This document shows, piece after piece, positions 1-9,625 of a stretch of DNA of 57,946 nucleotides. The notes below the pieces were generated by a model that saw only the letters and a list, made by a program, of their open reading frames with translations, was not told where the DNA came from and did no database searches. Positions within the stretch are counted from its first letter, which is position 1. Each line of letters begins with the position of its first letter. Source of the DNA: Citreicella sp. C3M06 (GTDB lineage Bacteria > Pseudomonadota > Alphaproteobacteria > Rhodobacterales > Rhodobacteraceae). Where the stretch lies: contig NZ_JAHKQA010000097.1 of assembly GCF_018860705.1 (NCBI RefSeq), positions 1-57,946 on the forward strand, written 5' to 3'. The translations under genes and the position numbers were made by a program.

Positions 1-182
1 AGCGTCAGCTTGCGCTCTGCCAGGAACTCTTCGAGCTCGGCGTCGACGATCGGACATTTGCCCGCATTCACCATGTCGACCCGCTCTTGCGAGACATCGA
101 CGGCGGTGACCTCGTTGTTCTGCGCAAGCAGCACGGCATTCGACAGGCCCACGTAGCCCAGGCCGGCAACGGCGATCTTCAT
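1..182 (-). CDS. ugd: UDP-glucose 6-dehydrogenase, N-terminal part (cut by window edge)
   Basis: Reading leftward from an ATG at 182 the frame is open to the window edge and gives the first 60 residues. They begin MKIAVAGLGYVGLSNAVLLA, the glycine-rich NAD-binding start of the UDP-glucose/GDP-mannose dehydrogenase family, followed by an EVTAVDVSQERVDMVNAG stretch that matches the second beta-strand of that Rossmann fold. The family oxidises UDP-glucose to UDP-glucuronate, a precursor for acidic exopolysaccharides. A purine-rich AAGGA lies upstream of the start. The catalytic cysteine and C-terminal domain lie outside the window, so a related sugar-nucleotide dehydrogenase cannot be excluded. 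The position beside polysaccharide genes fits. Confidence 0.85.
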   Translation of the reverse strand, partial: MKIAVAGLGYVGLSNAVLLAQNNEVTAVDVSQERVDMVNAGKCPIVDAELEEFLAERKLT

Positions 183-378
183 CTCGGTATTCCTTTTTGC
201 GGCAACGGCCTGACACATTGCGCCCGGTGTAGAATCCTTTGGCCGGGGCCTCAAGACGCCGCTGGCCCGGGTCCCTGCAACGCGCGGTGCTCCAGAGTAT
301 TGTTAAGATTTTCGAAGGATTGTCGGACCGGTAACGCCATACGGACAAGCCTTTCCTGTCCCGACCGCCGGAGGAACG

Positions 379-1422
379 ATGAGCGAGAACACCCCGCAGC
401 TGGGCCTGCCCTGTATTCAGCCCTCGCAGGCACAAAAACACGTCACCCATAACGAGGCGCTGCGCCTGCTCGACACGCTCGTGCAGATGCGCCTTGAAAG
501 CTTCGGCGCCGTGACGCCCCCTGCCAGCCCCGTATCCGGTGAAAACCATGCGCTGGGGACCGGCGCCACCGGCGCCTGGACCGGCCATGACAACGAGATC
601 GCCAGCTGGGACGGCACCGCCTGGACCTTCCTTGAACCGCGCGCTGGATGGTGCGCCTTTGGCCTTGCCGAGGCTGAGATGCGCACATGGTCGGGCAGCG
701 TCTGGATGCCGCTGGCCTCGGGGGCGAGCACGTTTTCCATGCTTGGCATCAACGCCACCGCCGATGCCACCAACCGGCTGAGCGTCAGCGCCGATGCGAC
801 GCTGCTCAACAACGCCGGCGCGGACCACCGGCTGGTGCTGAACAAGGCGGGTGGCACCGACACCGCCAGCCTGCTCTACCAGTCGGGCTGGACCGGCCAC
901 GCCGAGATGGGCCTTACCGGAGACAGCAGCTTTCACCTCAAGGTCTCCGCCGATGGCAGCGTCTGGACCGAGGCGCTGGTGATCGATGCCGCCAGCGGGT
1001 TGGCCTCGGGCGCGGCGGTGCAAGGCACGGCCACCGACATCACGCCGGGGCGGCTGGCGCGGGCCGATTACGCCTATGGGCGCGGCAACCTCGTGGGCAC
1101 GGTGGCGCAATCGGGCGGCACCCCGACCGGCGCCGCGATCGAAAGCGGCGACAGCGCCAGCGGCAGCTATGTGCGCCACGCCGATGGCACGCAGTTCTGC
1201 TCCGCCACGGTGTCGGTCGCGGCCTCGGGCACCAGCACGGTGAGTTTTGCCGCCGCCTTTGCCGCCGCGCCGCGGGTGACGGTCGCGGGCAAGGGCGCCA
1301 CGGCAATCATCGCCACCTCGGATGCGGCCAGCGCCAGCACGGTCGAGGTCTATGCCTTCGACACCTCCGGCACCCGCATCGCCGCCTCGGTCGAGGTCAT
1401 CGCGATGGGCCGCTGGTACTGA
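379..1422 (+). CDS. DUF2793 domain protein, phage tail-fibre-like
   Basis: This 347-residue protein starts at an ATG with GGAGG nine bases upstream. Residues 1-110 match the DUF2793 family pattern: LPCIQPSQAQKHVTHNEALR at the N-terminus, then a GATGAWTGHDNEIASWDGTA block. DUF2793 is common in rhodobacterial prophages and gene-transfer-agent-like loci, usually beside tail genes. The C-terminal half is rich in Ala, Ser, Thr and Gly, contains YVRHADGTQFC as seen in tail-fibre tips, and ends AMGRWY like many tail fibres. No other phage gene is visible here, so it is either a captured tail-fibre gene or a surface-binding protein. No signal peptide is seen. Its role is unknown. Confidence 0.75.
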   Translation: MSENTPQLGLPCIQPSQAQKHVTHNEALRLLDTLVQMRLESFGAVTPPASPVSGENHALGTGATGAWTGHDNEIASWDGTAWTFLEPRAGWCAFGLAEAEMRTWSGSVWMPLASGASTFSMLGINATADATNRLSVSADATLLNNAGADHRLVLNKAGGTDTASLLYQSGWTGHAEMGLTGDSSFHLKVSADGSVWTEALVIDAASGLASGAAVQGTATDITPGRLARADYAYGRGNLVGTVAQSGGTPTGAAIESGDSASGSYVRHADGTQFCSATVSVAASGTSTVSFAAAFAAAPRVTVAGKGATAIIATSDAASASTVEVYAFDTSGTRIAASVEVIAMGRWY

Positions 1423-1449
1423 ACGCGGCGGTGGGCCTTCGGCCTGCCG

Positions 1450-2157
1450 TCAGCCCCCGCCCGGGTTTCGGGCATGATCGAGCGGCGTGCCCAGCACCCG
1501 CTCGATCACATCGGGCTTCATCTCTTCACCCAGAAAATCGAACAGCGCCTTCAGTGTTTCGGGTGCGCTGACATAAGTGTCGTAATGGACACGATGGCAG
1601 ACCCGTGGATGCTTTGTCGCATAGGCGGCGAACAGCTTTTCTGCGGTTTCGAGCTCTTTGCGCACCGCCTCCGGATCCATCTTTGCCCACCAGCCCGACC
1701 GGCCCACCGCCGCATGATCGCGCGTGTTGAACACAAAGCGGCTTTGCGGCAGGAACCTGCGGATAAAGTGTAGCGTCGGGGCGAACAATCCGGGGCGCAG
1801 GTGAAAGCGGATCTCCTTGAAGCCCGAAACCCGCGTGCCCGGGTCAGGGTGCAGCACCTCGCGCACGAAAGTGTCGGCCAGCGCCTGCCCCCAGGTATCT
1901 GGGTCGATCTTTTCCGCGCCATAAAACGGGTCTTCTGGCGGTGTCGGCACGCCCGCCTTGCGCGCGCCGCGCATCGGCTCGGAGCTGTTCACCGCCGCCC
2001 AGCTTTGCGCCAGCGGCTGGATGGCGTGGTTGTTCTCGCCCCGGATCTGATAGCCGGGGATGGCGTTCAGGATGTTCTGCAGCAGCGTCGATCCCGACCG
2101 GCCATAGGTGACGATGAACACGTAGCCGCCGGGGGGGTGCGAGAAATTTCCTGTCAT
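1450..2157 (-). CDS. sulfotransferase family protein
   Basis: The protein has 235 residues. Near the N-terminus it carries FIVTYGRSGSTLLQNIL, the 5'-phosphosulfate loop of PAPS-dependent sulfotransferases, followed by an IRGENN segment typical of bacterial members. A second basic block, FVFNTRDHAAVGRSGWW, sits where the 3'-phosphate-binding motif is expected. The family transfers sulfate from PAPS to hydroxyl groups of sugars or other acceptors in the cytoplasm. The frame is open much further upstream, but I chose the ATG at 2157 because the P-loop follows it directly and the start overlaps the stop of the preceding gene as ATGA, indicating translational coupling. The acceptor is probably the polysaccharide made by this cluster, by inference. 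Confidence 0.82.
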   Translation of the reverse strand: MTGNFSHPPGGYVFIVTYGRSGSTLLQNILNAIPGYQIRGENNHAIQPLAQSWAAVNSSEPMRGARKAGVPTPPEDPFYGAEKIDPDTWGQALADTFVREVLHPDPGTRVSGFKEIRFHLRPGLFAPTLHFIRRFLPQSRFVFNTRDHAAVGRSGWWAKMDPEAVRKELETAEKLFAAYATKHPRVCHRVHYDTYVSAPETLKALFDFLGEEMKPDVIERVLGTPLDHARNPGGG

Positions 2158-2912
2158 GACGAGGGCTTGCAAAGCTGGTCGAGCAGCGCCACCGCCTGCG
2201 GATAGCCCGGCACAAGATCCGCGATATCCTCGGATCCCTGCTTGCCGCCGCGATCGAACCAACGCAGCGCCGCATCGTCCGGGGCCACCTCGCTGCCCAT
2301 TTCGGCGGCCAGTTTGCGCGCCTCTGCGGCGGAATCGACACCTGCGCCGAACAATTCCTCGAAGTGGCGGCAGCTGTGGGCGATGCCCTCCTGCGCGAGT
2401 TGTCCCTTGACCAGCGCCAGCCGCTTGCGATCCTCGGCGAGGCGGCGGCGCACGTTCAGCTCCTTGATCGGCTTGGGCGTGATGCGCCCTGCGCGGATCT
2501 CGGGGTAGATGCGGCGCGCCTCGGCTCCACCCCAGGCCCCGGTCGACAGGGCCAGGAACAGCGAGCGCAGTCGCCGCGCCTCGTCGCCGCGCGTATACAG
2601 CAGGATGGCATAGCCGCGCGCGGCGCAGGCGCGGATCAGTTCGGCGGTCAGCGCGGGCGGCACCACGTCGAAGCAATGCTTGATGTTGGGCCGCTTTGCC
2701 GGGTCATCCCCCAGCGCCTGTGCGATGCCAGCGCGCAGCGCGTCCAGATCCTGGGTGTCGCGAAAAGCGCGGGTGACAGGGCCGAACAGGCGGTCGATGT
2801 TGAACGGCTCGTGCTCGATGCTGGGAAAGGGCGAGATCCCGGCCAGAAACGCGGTCAGCGATGTGCCCCCGGTGCGGCGCAGCGTCAGGATGAGCCAGGG
2901 CTTCTGCGGCAT
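2154..2912 (-). CDS. Stf0-like sulfotransferase
   Basis: The 252-residue product begins MPQKPWLILTLRRTGGTSLT, a sulfate-binding loop variant (RTGGTSL) at the very N-terminus. A later LLYTRGDEARRLRSLFLALS followed by TGAW resembles the basic 3'-phosphate motif of Stf0 (trehalose 2-sulfotransferase) family enzymes, where R-R-D plus a TG-W segment recurs. The start at 2912 has GAAAGGA upstream; longer starts lack this and add low-quality sequence. The gene overlaps the next sulfotransferase by four bases. Two adjacent, diverged sulfotransferases suggest two positions or two sugars are sulfated. The Stf0 assignment is by pattern only. Confidence 0.65.
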   Translation of the reverse strand: MPQKPWLILTLRRTGGTSLTAFLAGISPFPSIEHEPFNIDRLFGPVTRAFRDTQDLDALRAGIAQALGDDPAKRPNIKHCFDVVPPALTAELIRACAARGYAILLYTRGDEARRLRSLFLALSTGAWGGAEARRIYPEIRAGRITPKPIKELNVRRRLAEDRKRLALVKGQLAQEGIAHSCRHFEELFGAGVDSAAEARKLAAEMGSEVAPDDAALRWFDRGGKQGSEDIADLVPGYPQAVALLDQLCKPSS

Positions 2913-3012
2913 GGGATGTCCTTTCGCGGGCACGGGTCGCGGGCACAGGGTCGGCTGACAGAAACCGCCCTTTTCGCGGCAGGTCAAGGCTTCGAAGGGC
3001 GAAGCCGGGCAG

Positions 3013-3050
3013 GAAAAAGGGCCCGCAGAGCATGTCTGCGGACCCTTTTC
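3013..3050. terminator. bidirectional intrinsic terminator
   Basis: An 11-bp stem (gggcccgcaga / tctgcggaccc, one G-T wobble) with a five-base loop is flanked by AAAAA on the left and TTTT on the right. It can therefore terminate in both directions. It lies between the end of the giant RTX gene and the start of the leftward Stf0-like sulfotransferase gene, so it mainly ends the RTX transcript and separates the two leftward units. Confidence 0.8.
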
Positions 3051-3065
3051 TGTCTGGCGGGGCGA

Positions 3066-6000
3066 TCAGCCGAAGATGAAATCGTCGACCGAAAGGTTTG
3101 CCAACGCGGTGTTTTCGATGGTGATCACGTTGATGCCGTCGCCGCCGCGATCATAGATTACGTCGTCGCTGGTCTGGACGGCGTTGTTCACGAACTGCGC
3201 GAAAGTCGCCACCTCGGCGCCCGCGGCAAAGTGGATCACATCGTGCTGGGTGTTGAAGGCCGCGGTGGCGAAGTTCGAGATCGTGTCGCTGCCGAAATTG
3301 CCGTTGCCGAAGACAAAGCTGTCGGCCCCGGTTGCACCGTTCAGCACGTCGTCGCCTTCCATCCCGTTCAGCGTGTCATTGCCCGTGCCGCCAAACAGCA
3401 CGTCGTTGCCGGTCGAGCCGAACAGATTGTCGGCCCCCGCCTCGCCATAAAGCGTGTCGTTGTCCAGGCCGCCCTTGAGCACGTCATTGCCCGCACCGCC
3501 AAACAGGCTGTCGGCGCCGTCGTGGCTTTCCAGCGTGTCATTGCCGGCGCCGCCCAGCATGCGGTCATCGCCCGCGTTGCCGAACATGCGATCGTTGCCG
3601 CCGCCGCCTTCGACGGTGTCGTTCTCGCCGCCCCCGGCAAGGATGTCGTTGTCGTTCCCGCCCATCACCACGTCGGAGCCCGCGCCGCCGAACATGCGGT
3701 CAGAGCCGATGCCGCCGTCGAGCCGGTCATCGTTGTTGCCGCCAAAGATCATGTCGTCGCCCGCATCACCGGATACCCGGTCATTGCCAGTGCCACCCAG
3801 CAGCGTGTCGTCGCCGATGCCGCCGCGCAGGGTGTCATTGTCTTCGAGACCGAGCACGAAATCGTTGCCGGCGTCGCCCATCACCACGTCGCGCCCGCGA
3901 TTGCCCGCCAGCAAATCGTCGCCTTCGCCGCCTGAGATCGTGTCGCGCCCGGCTTGGCCCTTGATGTCGTCATTGCCGCCCCCGCCGGTGACCGAGTCAT
4001 TGTCACGGCCCGCCTCGACAACGTCATTGCCGTCGCCGGCGATGATGGTGTCATCGCCCTCGTCACCGAGCAGCCGGTCGTTGCCGCCCTCGCCGAACAG
4101 CCGGTCATTGCCGATGCCGCCATCCAGCGTATCGTTACCGGTTTCGCCGTTGAGCGTGTCATTGCCCGCATCGCCCATCAGGGTGTCGTTGCCGCCGCCG
4201 CCAAGGATGTTGTCGTTGCCGCCGCCGCCATTCACCGTGTCGGCGTAGATGCCGCCGCCACCGTCCAGCGTGTCATTGCCCCAGCCACCGTCGATCAGGT
4301 CGCGGCCAAGACCGCCGACCGCGCTGTCATGGCCCGCGCCGCCGCTCAGCGTGTCTTCGCCCGACCAGCCGTAAAGCTCGTCGTTGCCGGTGCCGCCGTC
4401 GAGCACGTCATAGCCCTGACCGCCCTTGAGCGTGTCGTTGCCGCCGTCGCCATAGATGGTGTCGTCGCCGTAATCGCCGAACAGCACGTCATCGCCGTCG
4501 GCGTAGGACAGGCTTGCCGGGATGGTGATGAGATATTGCGACGCCGGATCGGAGGGATCGTAGAATTCCGGCCGGATGCGCAGGTTTTCAAGATCGAGAT
4601 AACCCACGCTGTGGATCGCCGGATCGTAGGCTGCCATGGTGACGTCGTAGAACTGTGTGATCACCCATTCGCGGAATTCGTCCAGCGTGGTGGGGCTGTC
4701 GCCGCGGATCAGGTCGTTGCCGTTCGAGCCGTCGATGGCGTCATTGCCGCCCCCGCCAATCAGCGTGTCGTCGCCGAAGTCGCCGGTCATGGCATCGTTG
4801 CCCCAGCCGCCGTCGAGCCAGTCATCGCCAAAGCCGCCCAGCAGGTTGTCGCTGCCCGCCTCGCCCAGCATCATGTCGTTGCCGCGATTGCCCTCGGCCC
4901 GCTCGTCGCCGGTGCCGCCGATCACGAGGTCGGGCTTGTCGTCACCGTGGATCTCGTCGTCGCCGTCGAGCATGATGATGATGTCACGCCCGGCGTTGCC
5001 GCCGATGTTGTTGCCCTGGCCATTGTCGAAATAGATGTCGTCGCCAAACCCGAGGGTCTGGGTTGAATCGCGCAGATCGAGCTGGGTGTCGAGCCTTTGA
5101 GACGAGGTGAACCAGATGTGGTCATGCCCGTCGGTCTGGCCAAGATCGAGCGCGGTGTCGTCCGCGACCACCACCTTGATACTGTCGTCGGCGGGGCTGT
5201 CGTCGATCTCGTCCGGGGTGGGATCGACGATGAAATCATCGAGGAAATGCCCGGTGCCCGACTGATCTGCGCCGTCGAGGTTGAAGATTTCGAGCGTCAG
5301 GTCGGACAGCAGCGTGTCCTTGAGGATCACCGTGCCGCGCGCCGTGATCAGCTTTACGTCGACCCCGTCCTGCATCATCTGGCTGAACAGGTATTCGGCG
5401 CTGCGATCCGCCGCGCTCATGTCGAGCTTGTCATGCGCCGGGTCGAAATCCATGATCACGTCGGTGCCGTCGGCCGGGTTGGTGATGATCTGGGTCGGCG
5501 TCGCCTCGTCGATGAACAGGTAGTCGTGGTTGCGCCCGATGACGAAGATGTCGGTGGCCTGGGGCGCGGCGATCAGGTTGCCGGTGACCATCGAATTCTG
5601 GAAATCGAAGATCCAGGCCAGCGCCGCCTGCCAGCTGGCGGTGTTGTCGGCCGCGCCGGCAAGGCTGTCGAGCAGCGCGATCTGCGGGGCGAATTCCAGC
5701 GCGGAATCGCCGTAGAAGGTGTTGTTGGTGGCGCTGCCCATCAGGATGTCATGGCCTGCGCCGCCCATGATACGGGTGCCGCCGTCGATCTCGAAAGTGT
5801 CGCCGTTGCTGTCGGTGATCCGGGTGCGGGCCGTGGTGCCGTCGACAAGGTCGTTGCCCGCGCCGCCGCCGAGGAAGCCGACAAGATCGGCGCCGCGCAC
5901 CACGTCATCGCCGGTGCCGCCAAAGGCGCCGGCAAAGCCCCACAGCGGGCCGGAATCAACGGTGATGTCGGCAATGGTGAAGTCGGGACCCGCCTGGTAG

Positions 6001-8096
6001 ACAAAGATCAGCGTGTCATCGTCGGCGCCGCCATGCAGAAACCGGTCGGGGCCGTGGTTGGCCTCGAGATAGTCGTTGCCAGTGCCGCCGAAGGCGACGT
6101 CGATGTCGTGATCGCCGAAGACGAAGTCGTCGCCGGCGCTGCCATGCACGAAATCGTCGCCCTTGTTGCCGCCGACATGGTCGTTGCCAAAGCCGCCGAA
6201 GATCACGTCGTTGCCATCGTAACCCGAGACGATGTCGTCGCCATTGCCGCCAAAAACGGTGTCGTCGCCCTCGTTGCCGGTGACGAAATCATTGCCGCTG
6301 CCGCCGAAGATCAGATCGTTTCCAAGCCCGCCACCGATCAGCGGATCGTCGCCCTCGCCGCCGTCGAGATGATCGTTGCCATCGCCGCCGTAAAGCTCGT
6401 CGGCGCCGGTTTCGCCAAAGACGGTATCATTGCCCTTGCCGCCCGACAGGATGTCGTTGCCCTCGTTGCCGCGCAGCAGATCGAAGCCGTCGTTGCCATC
6501 CAGCGTGTCGTTGCCAAGCCCGCCGATCAGCGTGTCGCGCCCACCTTCGTCGCCGCCCGACAGCATGTCATCACCCACGCCGCCCTCTAGCAGGTCGGAG
6601 CCCAGACCGCCGGTCAGCGTGTCGTTGCCCGCGTTGCCGATCAGCGTGTCATTGCCATCCTCGCCGTCGACGGAATCGTTGCCATCGCCGGCGGTGACGC
6701 TGTCGTTGCCCTCGTTTCCGTTGATGATGTCATCGCCGCCGCCCGCCTCGATGGTGTCATTGCCCAGCCCGCCATACAGGGCGTTGGCGGGTTCATTGGC
6801 GGTCAGAAGGTCATTGCCATCGCCGCCATACAGCGTGTCGAGGCCGGGGCCCGCATTCAGCGTGTCGTTGCCCGCGCCGCCCGACAGGATGTCGTCGCCC
6901 TCGCCGCCCTCGAGCAGATCGAAGCCGTCGTTGCCATCCAGCGTGTCATCGCCCAGCCCGCCGATCAGCGTGTCGCGCCCGCCGCCATCGCCGCCCGACA
7001 GGAAATCATTGCCTTCGCCGCCGTCGATGGCATCGGTGCCAAGCCCGCCCGACAGCGTGTCGCTGCCGCCCTCGCCCAGAATGGTGTCATCGCCATCCTC
7101 GCCGTCGACGCTGTCGTTGCCGCCGCCGGCGGTGATGCTGTCGTTGCCCTCGTTGCCGTTGATGGTGTCGTCACCGCCGTTCGAGGTGAGGGTGTCGTTG
7201 CCAAGCCCGCCGTACAGCCCGCTGCCGTCGGAGCCGCCGGTGATGCTGTCGTTGCCCTCGTCGCCCAGCAGCAGATCGCTGCCCAGACCCGCGAACAGCG
7301 TGTCATTGCCGGTGCCGCCGGTCAGCGTGTCATCGCCATCGCCGCCATCCAGCCGGTCGCCGAATTCGTTGCCGTCAAGGCTGTCATTGCCCGCGCCGCC
7401 GATCAGCGTGTCGGATTGATCGCCCCCCGACAGCGTGTCGTTGCCAGCCCCGCCCTCCAGACTGTCGGTGCCGAGACCGCCGGTCAGGCTGTCATCGCCA
7501 TCCTCGCCCTGCAACGTGTCATTGCCCTGCTCGCCGATCAACGTGTCATTGCCAGCCCCGCCTTGCAGCGTGTCAGAGCCGTCGTTGCCGTTCATCATGT
7601 CGGCGCCGTCGCCGCCCTGCAGGACATCGTTTTCGGTGCCGCCATACAGCGCGTCGCTGCCGCTGCCGCCGATCAGCGTGTCGGCCCCGTCCGAACCGAT
7701 CAGCTCATCGTCGCCGTCCTCGCCCGACAGACTGTCGTTGCCCGCCCCGCCGATCAGGCTGTCGTTGTCCGCGCCGCCGTCCATCACGTCGTTGCCAACG
7801 TTGCCCTGCATGTCGTCATTGCCCGCGCCGCCCTGCATCAGGTCGGCGCCGCCTTCGCCTACGAGCGTGTCGTTGCCATCGCCCCCGCTCAGGCTGTCGG
7901 CCTCGTCCGAGGCACCGCCCTGAATCGAATCGTCTCCCGCTCCGCCCTCCAGCACATCCTGCCCGGTGCCGCCCAGAAGGGTGTCATTGCCCCCAAGCCC
8001 AGTGAGCGTGTCATTGCCGGCAAACCCGGTGATGCTGTCCGCACCTTCCGTGCCAGCAAGCGCTTCTGAATTCGGGGTTCCGTTCACTACAGCCAC
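3066..8096 (-). CDS. giant RTX repeat protein (adhesin-like)
   Basis: This 1,676-residue acidic protein is built almost entirely of nine-residue calcium-binding RTX repeats (GGxGNDTLxG). Two non-repeat inserts stand out: about residues 690-1025, including a [20 protein letters not shown] type segment, and about 1130-1195 ([20 protein letters not shown]). The C-terminus, about 80 residues ending in SVDDFIFG, looks like an uncleaved type I secretion signal. There is no N-terminal signal peptide. The start is a GTG preceded by AAGGG; the frame is closed just upstream. Such proteins fold on meeting external calcium and often act as adhesins or matrix proteins. No type I secretion genes lie in the window, so the exporter must be elsewhere. 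An adhesin role is inferred; no recognised enzymatic domain was seen. Confidence 0.88.
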   Translation of the reverse strand: MAVVNGTPNSEALAGTEGADSITGFAGNDTLTGLGGNDTLLGGTGQDVLEGGAGDDSIQGGASDEADSLSGGDGNDTLVGEGGADLMQGGAGNDDMQGNVGNDVMDGGADNDSLIGGAGNDSLSGEDGDDELIGSDGADTLIGGSGSDALYGGTENDVLQGGDGADMMNGNDGSDTLQGGAGNDTLIGEQGNDTLQGEDGDDSLTGGLGTDSLEGGAGNDTLSGGDQSDTLIGGAGNDSLDGNEFGDRLDGGDGDDTLTGGTGNDTLFAGLGSDLLLGDEGNDSITGGSDGSGLYGGLGNDTLTSNGGDDTINGNEGNDSITAGGGNDSVDGEDGDDTILGEGGSDTLSGGLGTDAIDGGEGNDFLSGGDGGGRDTLIGGLGDDTLDGNDGFDLLEGGEGDDILSGGAGNDTLNAGPGLDTLYGGDGNDLLTANEPANALYGGLGNDTIEAGGGDDIINGNEGNDSVTAGDGNDSVDGEDGNDTLIGNAGNDTLTGGLGSDLLEGGVGDDMLSGGDEGGRDTLIGGLGNDTLDGNDGFDLLRGNEGNDILSGGKGNDTVFGETGADELYGGDGNDHLDGGEGDDPLIGGGLGNDLIFGGSGNDFVTGNEGDDTVFGGNGDDIVSGYDGNDVIFGGFGNDHVGGNKGDDFVHGSAGDDFVFGDHDIDVAFGGTGNDYLEANHGPDRFLHGGADDDTLIFVYQAGPDFTIADITVDSGPLWGFAGAFGGTGDDVVRGADLVGFLGGGAGNDLVDGTTARTRITDSNGDTFEIDGGTRIMGGAGHDILMGSATNNTFYGDSALEFAPQIALLDSLAGAADNTASWQAALAWIFDFQNSMVTGNLIAAPQATDIFVIGRNHDYLFIDEATPTQIITNPADGTDVIMDFDPAHDKLDMSAADRSAEYLFSQMMQDGVDVKLITARGTVILKDTLLSDLTLEIFNLDGADQSGTGHFLDDFIVDPTPDEIDDSPADDSIKVVVADDTALDLGQTDGHDHIWFTSSQRLDTQLDLRDSTQTLGFGDDIYFDNGQGNNIGGNAGRDIIIMLDGDDEIHGDDKPDLVIGGTGDERAEGNRGNDMMLGEAGSDNLLGGFGDDWLDGGWGNDAMTGDFGDDTLIGGGGNDAIDGSNGNDLIRGDSPTTLDEFREWVITQFYDVTMAAYDPAIHSVGYLDLENLRIRPEFYDPSDPASQYLITIPASLSYADGDDVLFGDYGDDTIYGDGGNDTLKGGQGYDVLDGGTGNDELYGWSGEDTLSGGAGHDSAVGGLGRDLIDGGWGNDTLDGGGGIYADTVNGGGGNDNILGGGGNDTLMGDAGNDTLNGETGNDTLDGGIGNDRLFGEGGNDRLLGDEGDDTIIAGDGNDVVEAGRDNDSVTGGGGNDDIKGQAGRDTISGGEGDDLLAGNRGRDVVMGDAGNDFVLGLEDNDTLRGGIGDDTLLGGTGNDRVSGDAGDDMIFGGNNDDRLDGGIGSDRMFGGAGSDVVMGGNDNDILAGGGENDTVEGGGGNDRMFGNAGDDRMLGGAGNDTLESHDGADSLFGGAGNDVLKGGLDNDTLYGEAGADNLFGSTGNDVLFGGTGNDTLNGMEGDDVLNGATGADSFVFGNGNFGSDTISNFATAAFNTQHDVIHFAAGAEVATFAQFVNNAVQTSDDVIYDRGGDGINVITIENTALANLSVDDFIFG

Positions 8097-8545
8097 TGAT
8101 GTCTACCCTTGTCCTGAGTCTGGGAGTCGCGCGACCATGGCCGCGCCCGTCTTACCTTCTGGTTAAGACAGGCTTGTCGGCAGCGTCTCAATTCAGATGA
8201 TTTTCTGTGCTCTCGCCGTTGTTTCGCCGCTTTTCCGCCCGCCTGCCGTGTCCCGAGTGGCAGGGTAACAACCTCAGGAAAGCTGTACAGACTTATATCG
8301 GATCACCACCGGTTGTCTGGCGCGGGGACAGCATCGCCCCCGCCTGCCCCGTTCCCGCCCCGCGCCTTCAGGCGGCAAAAGGGTGTCGGATGGGCCGCGC
8401 TTTGCCCGGCCCCGCCGCGCATGGCTTGACCCTTGCCCGCATTGTGCTGCACAGACGTTCAAACCTAATGCACCCCGGGGGCCCGCGCTGGCAGAGCCTT
8501 CGGCACGGCCCAGAAGAACCAGAAGAACCAGAAGAACCGGACCAC
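8097..8545. other. intergenic region between divergent RTX and sulfotransferase genes
   Basis: This 449-base stretch must hold the promoters of the leftward RTX gene and the rightward sulfotransferase gene. An imperfect inverted repeat (gtctta at 8149-8154 with taagac at 8164-8169) lies about 55 bases upstream of the RTX start. The right end has three exact copies of cagaagaac (8511-8537) just before the sulfotransferase start. A frame is open across most of the region on the plus strand but lacks protein-like character. I see no convincing sigma-70 boxes and no RNA gene. Confidence 0.5.
8511..8537 (+). repeat. three tandem copies of a 9-bp repeat
   Basis: The unit cagaagaac is repeated three times without a gap and ends nine bases before the ATG at 8546. 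It occupies the ribosome-binding region of the sulfotransferase gene, where the purine-rich AAGAAC of the last copy is the only Shine-Dalgarno-like element. Copy-number change by slippage could alter spacing or leader structure, but no evidence of variation is available. Confidence 0.75.
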
Positions 8546-9625
8546 ATGGCAAAGACGCTCATTCTGCACATCGGTCACTACAAGACCGGAACCACCGCCC
8601 TTCAGGTCTTCTTTTCGCAAAGCGGCCGTTTCCTGAGAAACAAGGGCGTCGATTATCCCGACCTGTGGATGCACAACGCCAAGCATTCGGCCTTTGCCTT
8701 TTCGATCCTCAAAGCGGCCGAGGTCACCGGCCCGCTGATGTTCGATTACACCGATGAAACCTCGCCGCGGCAGATGTGGGGGATGCTGCTCGATCATGTG
8801 CGGCGTAGCCCACAGGACCGGGTGCTGATCAGCTCCGAAGAGCTGATGCGCCTTGGCCAGTTTCCGAAGGCCGTCGAGATCCTCAAGGAGCTGCTGGGCC
8901 AGCGCGGCGACATCCAGATCAAGGTCGTCGCCTATCTGCGCGAACCCGGTGCGCATGTGCAAAGCTGGTACAACCAGCTGATCAAGATGAACATTCCGGT
9001 CTCGGACATGGAAACCGCCCTTGGCGGTGAAATCGAGGATGTGCATTTCGACTATCGCCGCGCGCTGCAGCCGTGGATCGACATCGCCGGCAAGGACAAC
9101 GTCATCCTGCGGCCCTACCGCTTTGATCGCAACGATCCCAACGCGCTGCACCGCGATTTCCTGAAGGCGCTGGACATCGCGCTGCCGGTCGAACTGGAAC
9201 GGGCCCAGAGCGATCCGAACCCGCGGCTTGACGATCGCATCGCCGAATTGCTGCGCCTGATGCAGAACCTCGGCTTCCCGCGCGCCAGCGTAAAGGCGGT
9301 GCGCAATCAGGCACTGTCCTATCTGGGGGCGCAGGACAAGCTGCGCGCCGAGCGCCTGCGCGGCATGGACGAGATCCGCGCCCAATCGAAGGACGGGTTG
9401 GACTGGCTGGCCGAACAGGCTGGCGGCAGCCTGCCGATCGAGCGCTTCGCGCAGAACCTGCCCGAGGGGCGCTCGCAGGAAGAGATCGACCGCAACATCC
9501 TGATCGGCTTCGTTTTCACCGAATTCATCCAGCTGCGCCAGCGGGTACAGAACTTCGGCATCCCCGATCTGGCAAAGCGTATCGAGGCGCTCGAGGCGCA
9601 GCTGCTCAAGAAGGAAGACTCATGA
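8546..9625 (+). CDS. sulfotransferase family protein
   Basis: The 359-residue protein starts MAKTLILHIGHYKTGTTALQ, the HIGxxKTGTTALQ form of the PAPS 5'-phosphosulfate loop that is common in Rhodobacteraceae polysaccharide clusters. A VVAYLREPGAHVQSWYNQL segment about 110 residues later fits the 3'-phosphate-binding motif (R-x-P plus a downstream S-x-Y). The C-terminal third is helical and charged. The frame extends upstream to 8207, but that part is low-complexity, so I start at 8546. Its stop overlaps the start of the following glycosyltransferase gene as ATGA, so the two are translated together, which suggests sulfation of the sugar that enzyme adds. Confidence 0.82.
   Translation: MAKTLILHIGHYKTGTTALQVFFSQSGRFLRNKGVDYPDLWMHNAKHSAFAFSILKAAEVTGPLMFDYTDETSPRQMWGMLLDHVRRSPQDRVLISSEELMRLGQFPKAVEILKELLGQRGDIQIKVVAYLREPGAHVQSWYNQLIKMNIPVSDMETALGGEIEDVHFDYRRALQPWIDIAGKDNVILRPYRFDRNDPNALHRDFLKALDIALPVELERAQSDPNPRLDDRIAELLRLMQNLGFPRASVKAVRNQALSYLGAQDKLRAERLRGMDEIRAQSKDGLDWLAEQAGGSLPIERFAQNLPEGRSQEEIDRNILIGFVFTEFIQLRQRVQNFGIPDLAKRIEALEAQLLKKEDS

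Noticed and set aside
3300-8000. Regular short repeats that could be mistaken for a CRISPR array.
   Set aside because: The period is 27 bases, matching nine-residue RTX repeats in one open frame; there are no unique spacers and no cas genes.
3066-8096. Many long plus-strand frames over the RTX gene with SLPAPP-type low-complexity or Val/Ala-rich products.
   Set aside because: They are antisense images of the GGxGNDTL repeats; composition is a mirror of the codon pattern and no known domain appears.
8207-8545. Extension of the sulfotransferase frame upstream to 8207.
   Set aside because: The added 113 residues are low-complexity and have no family similarity; the PAPS loop begins right after the ATG at 8546.
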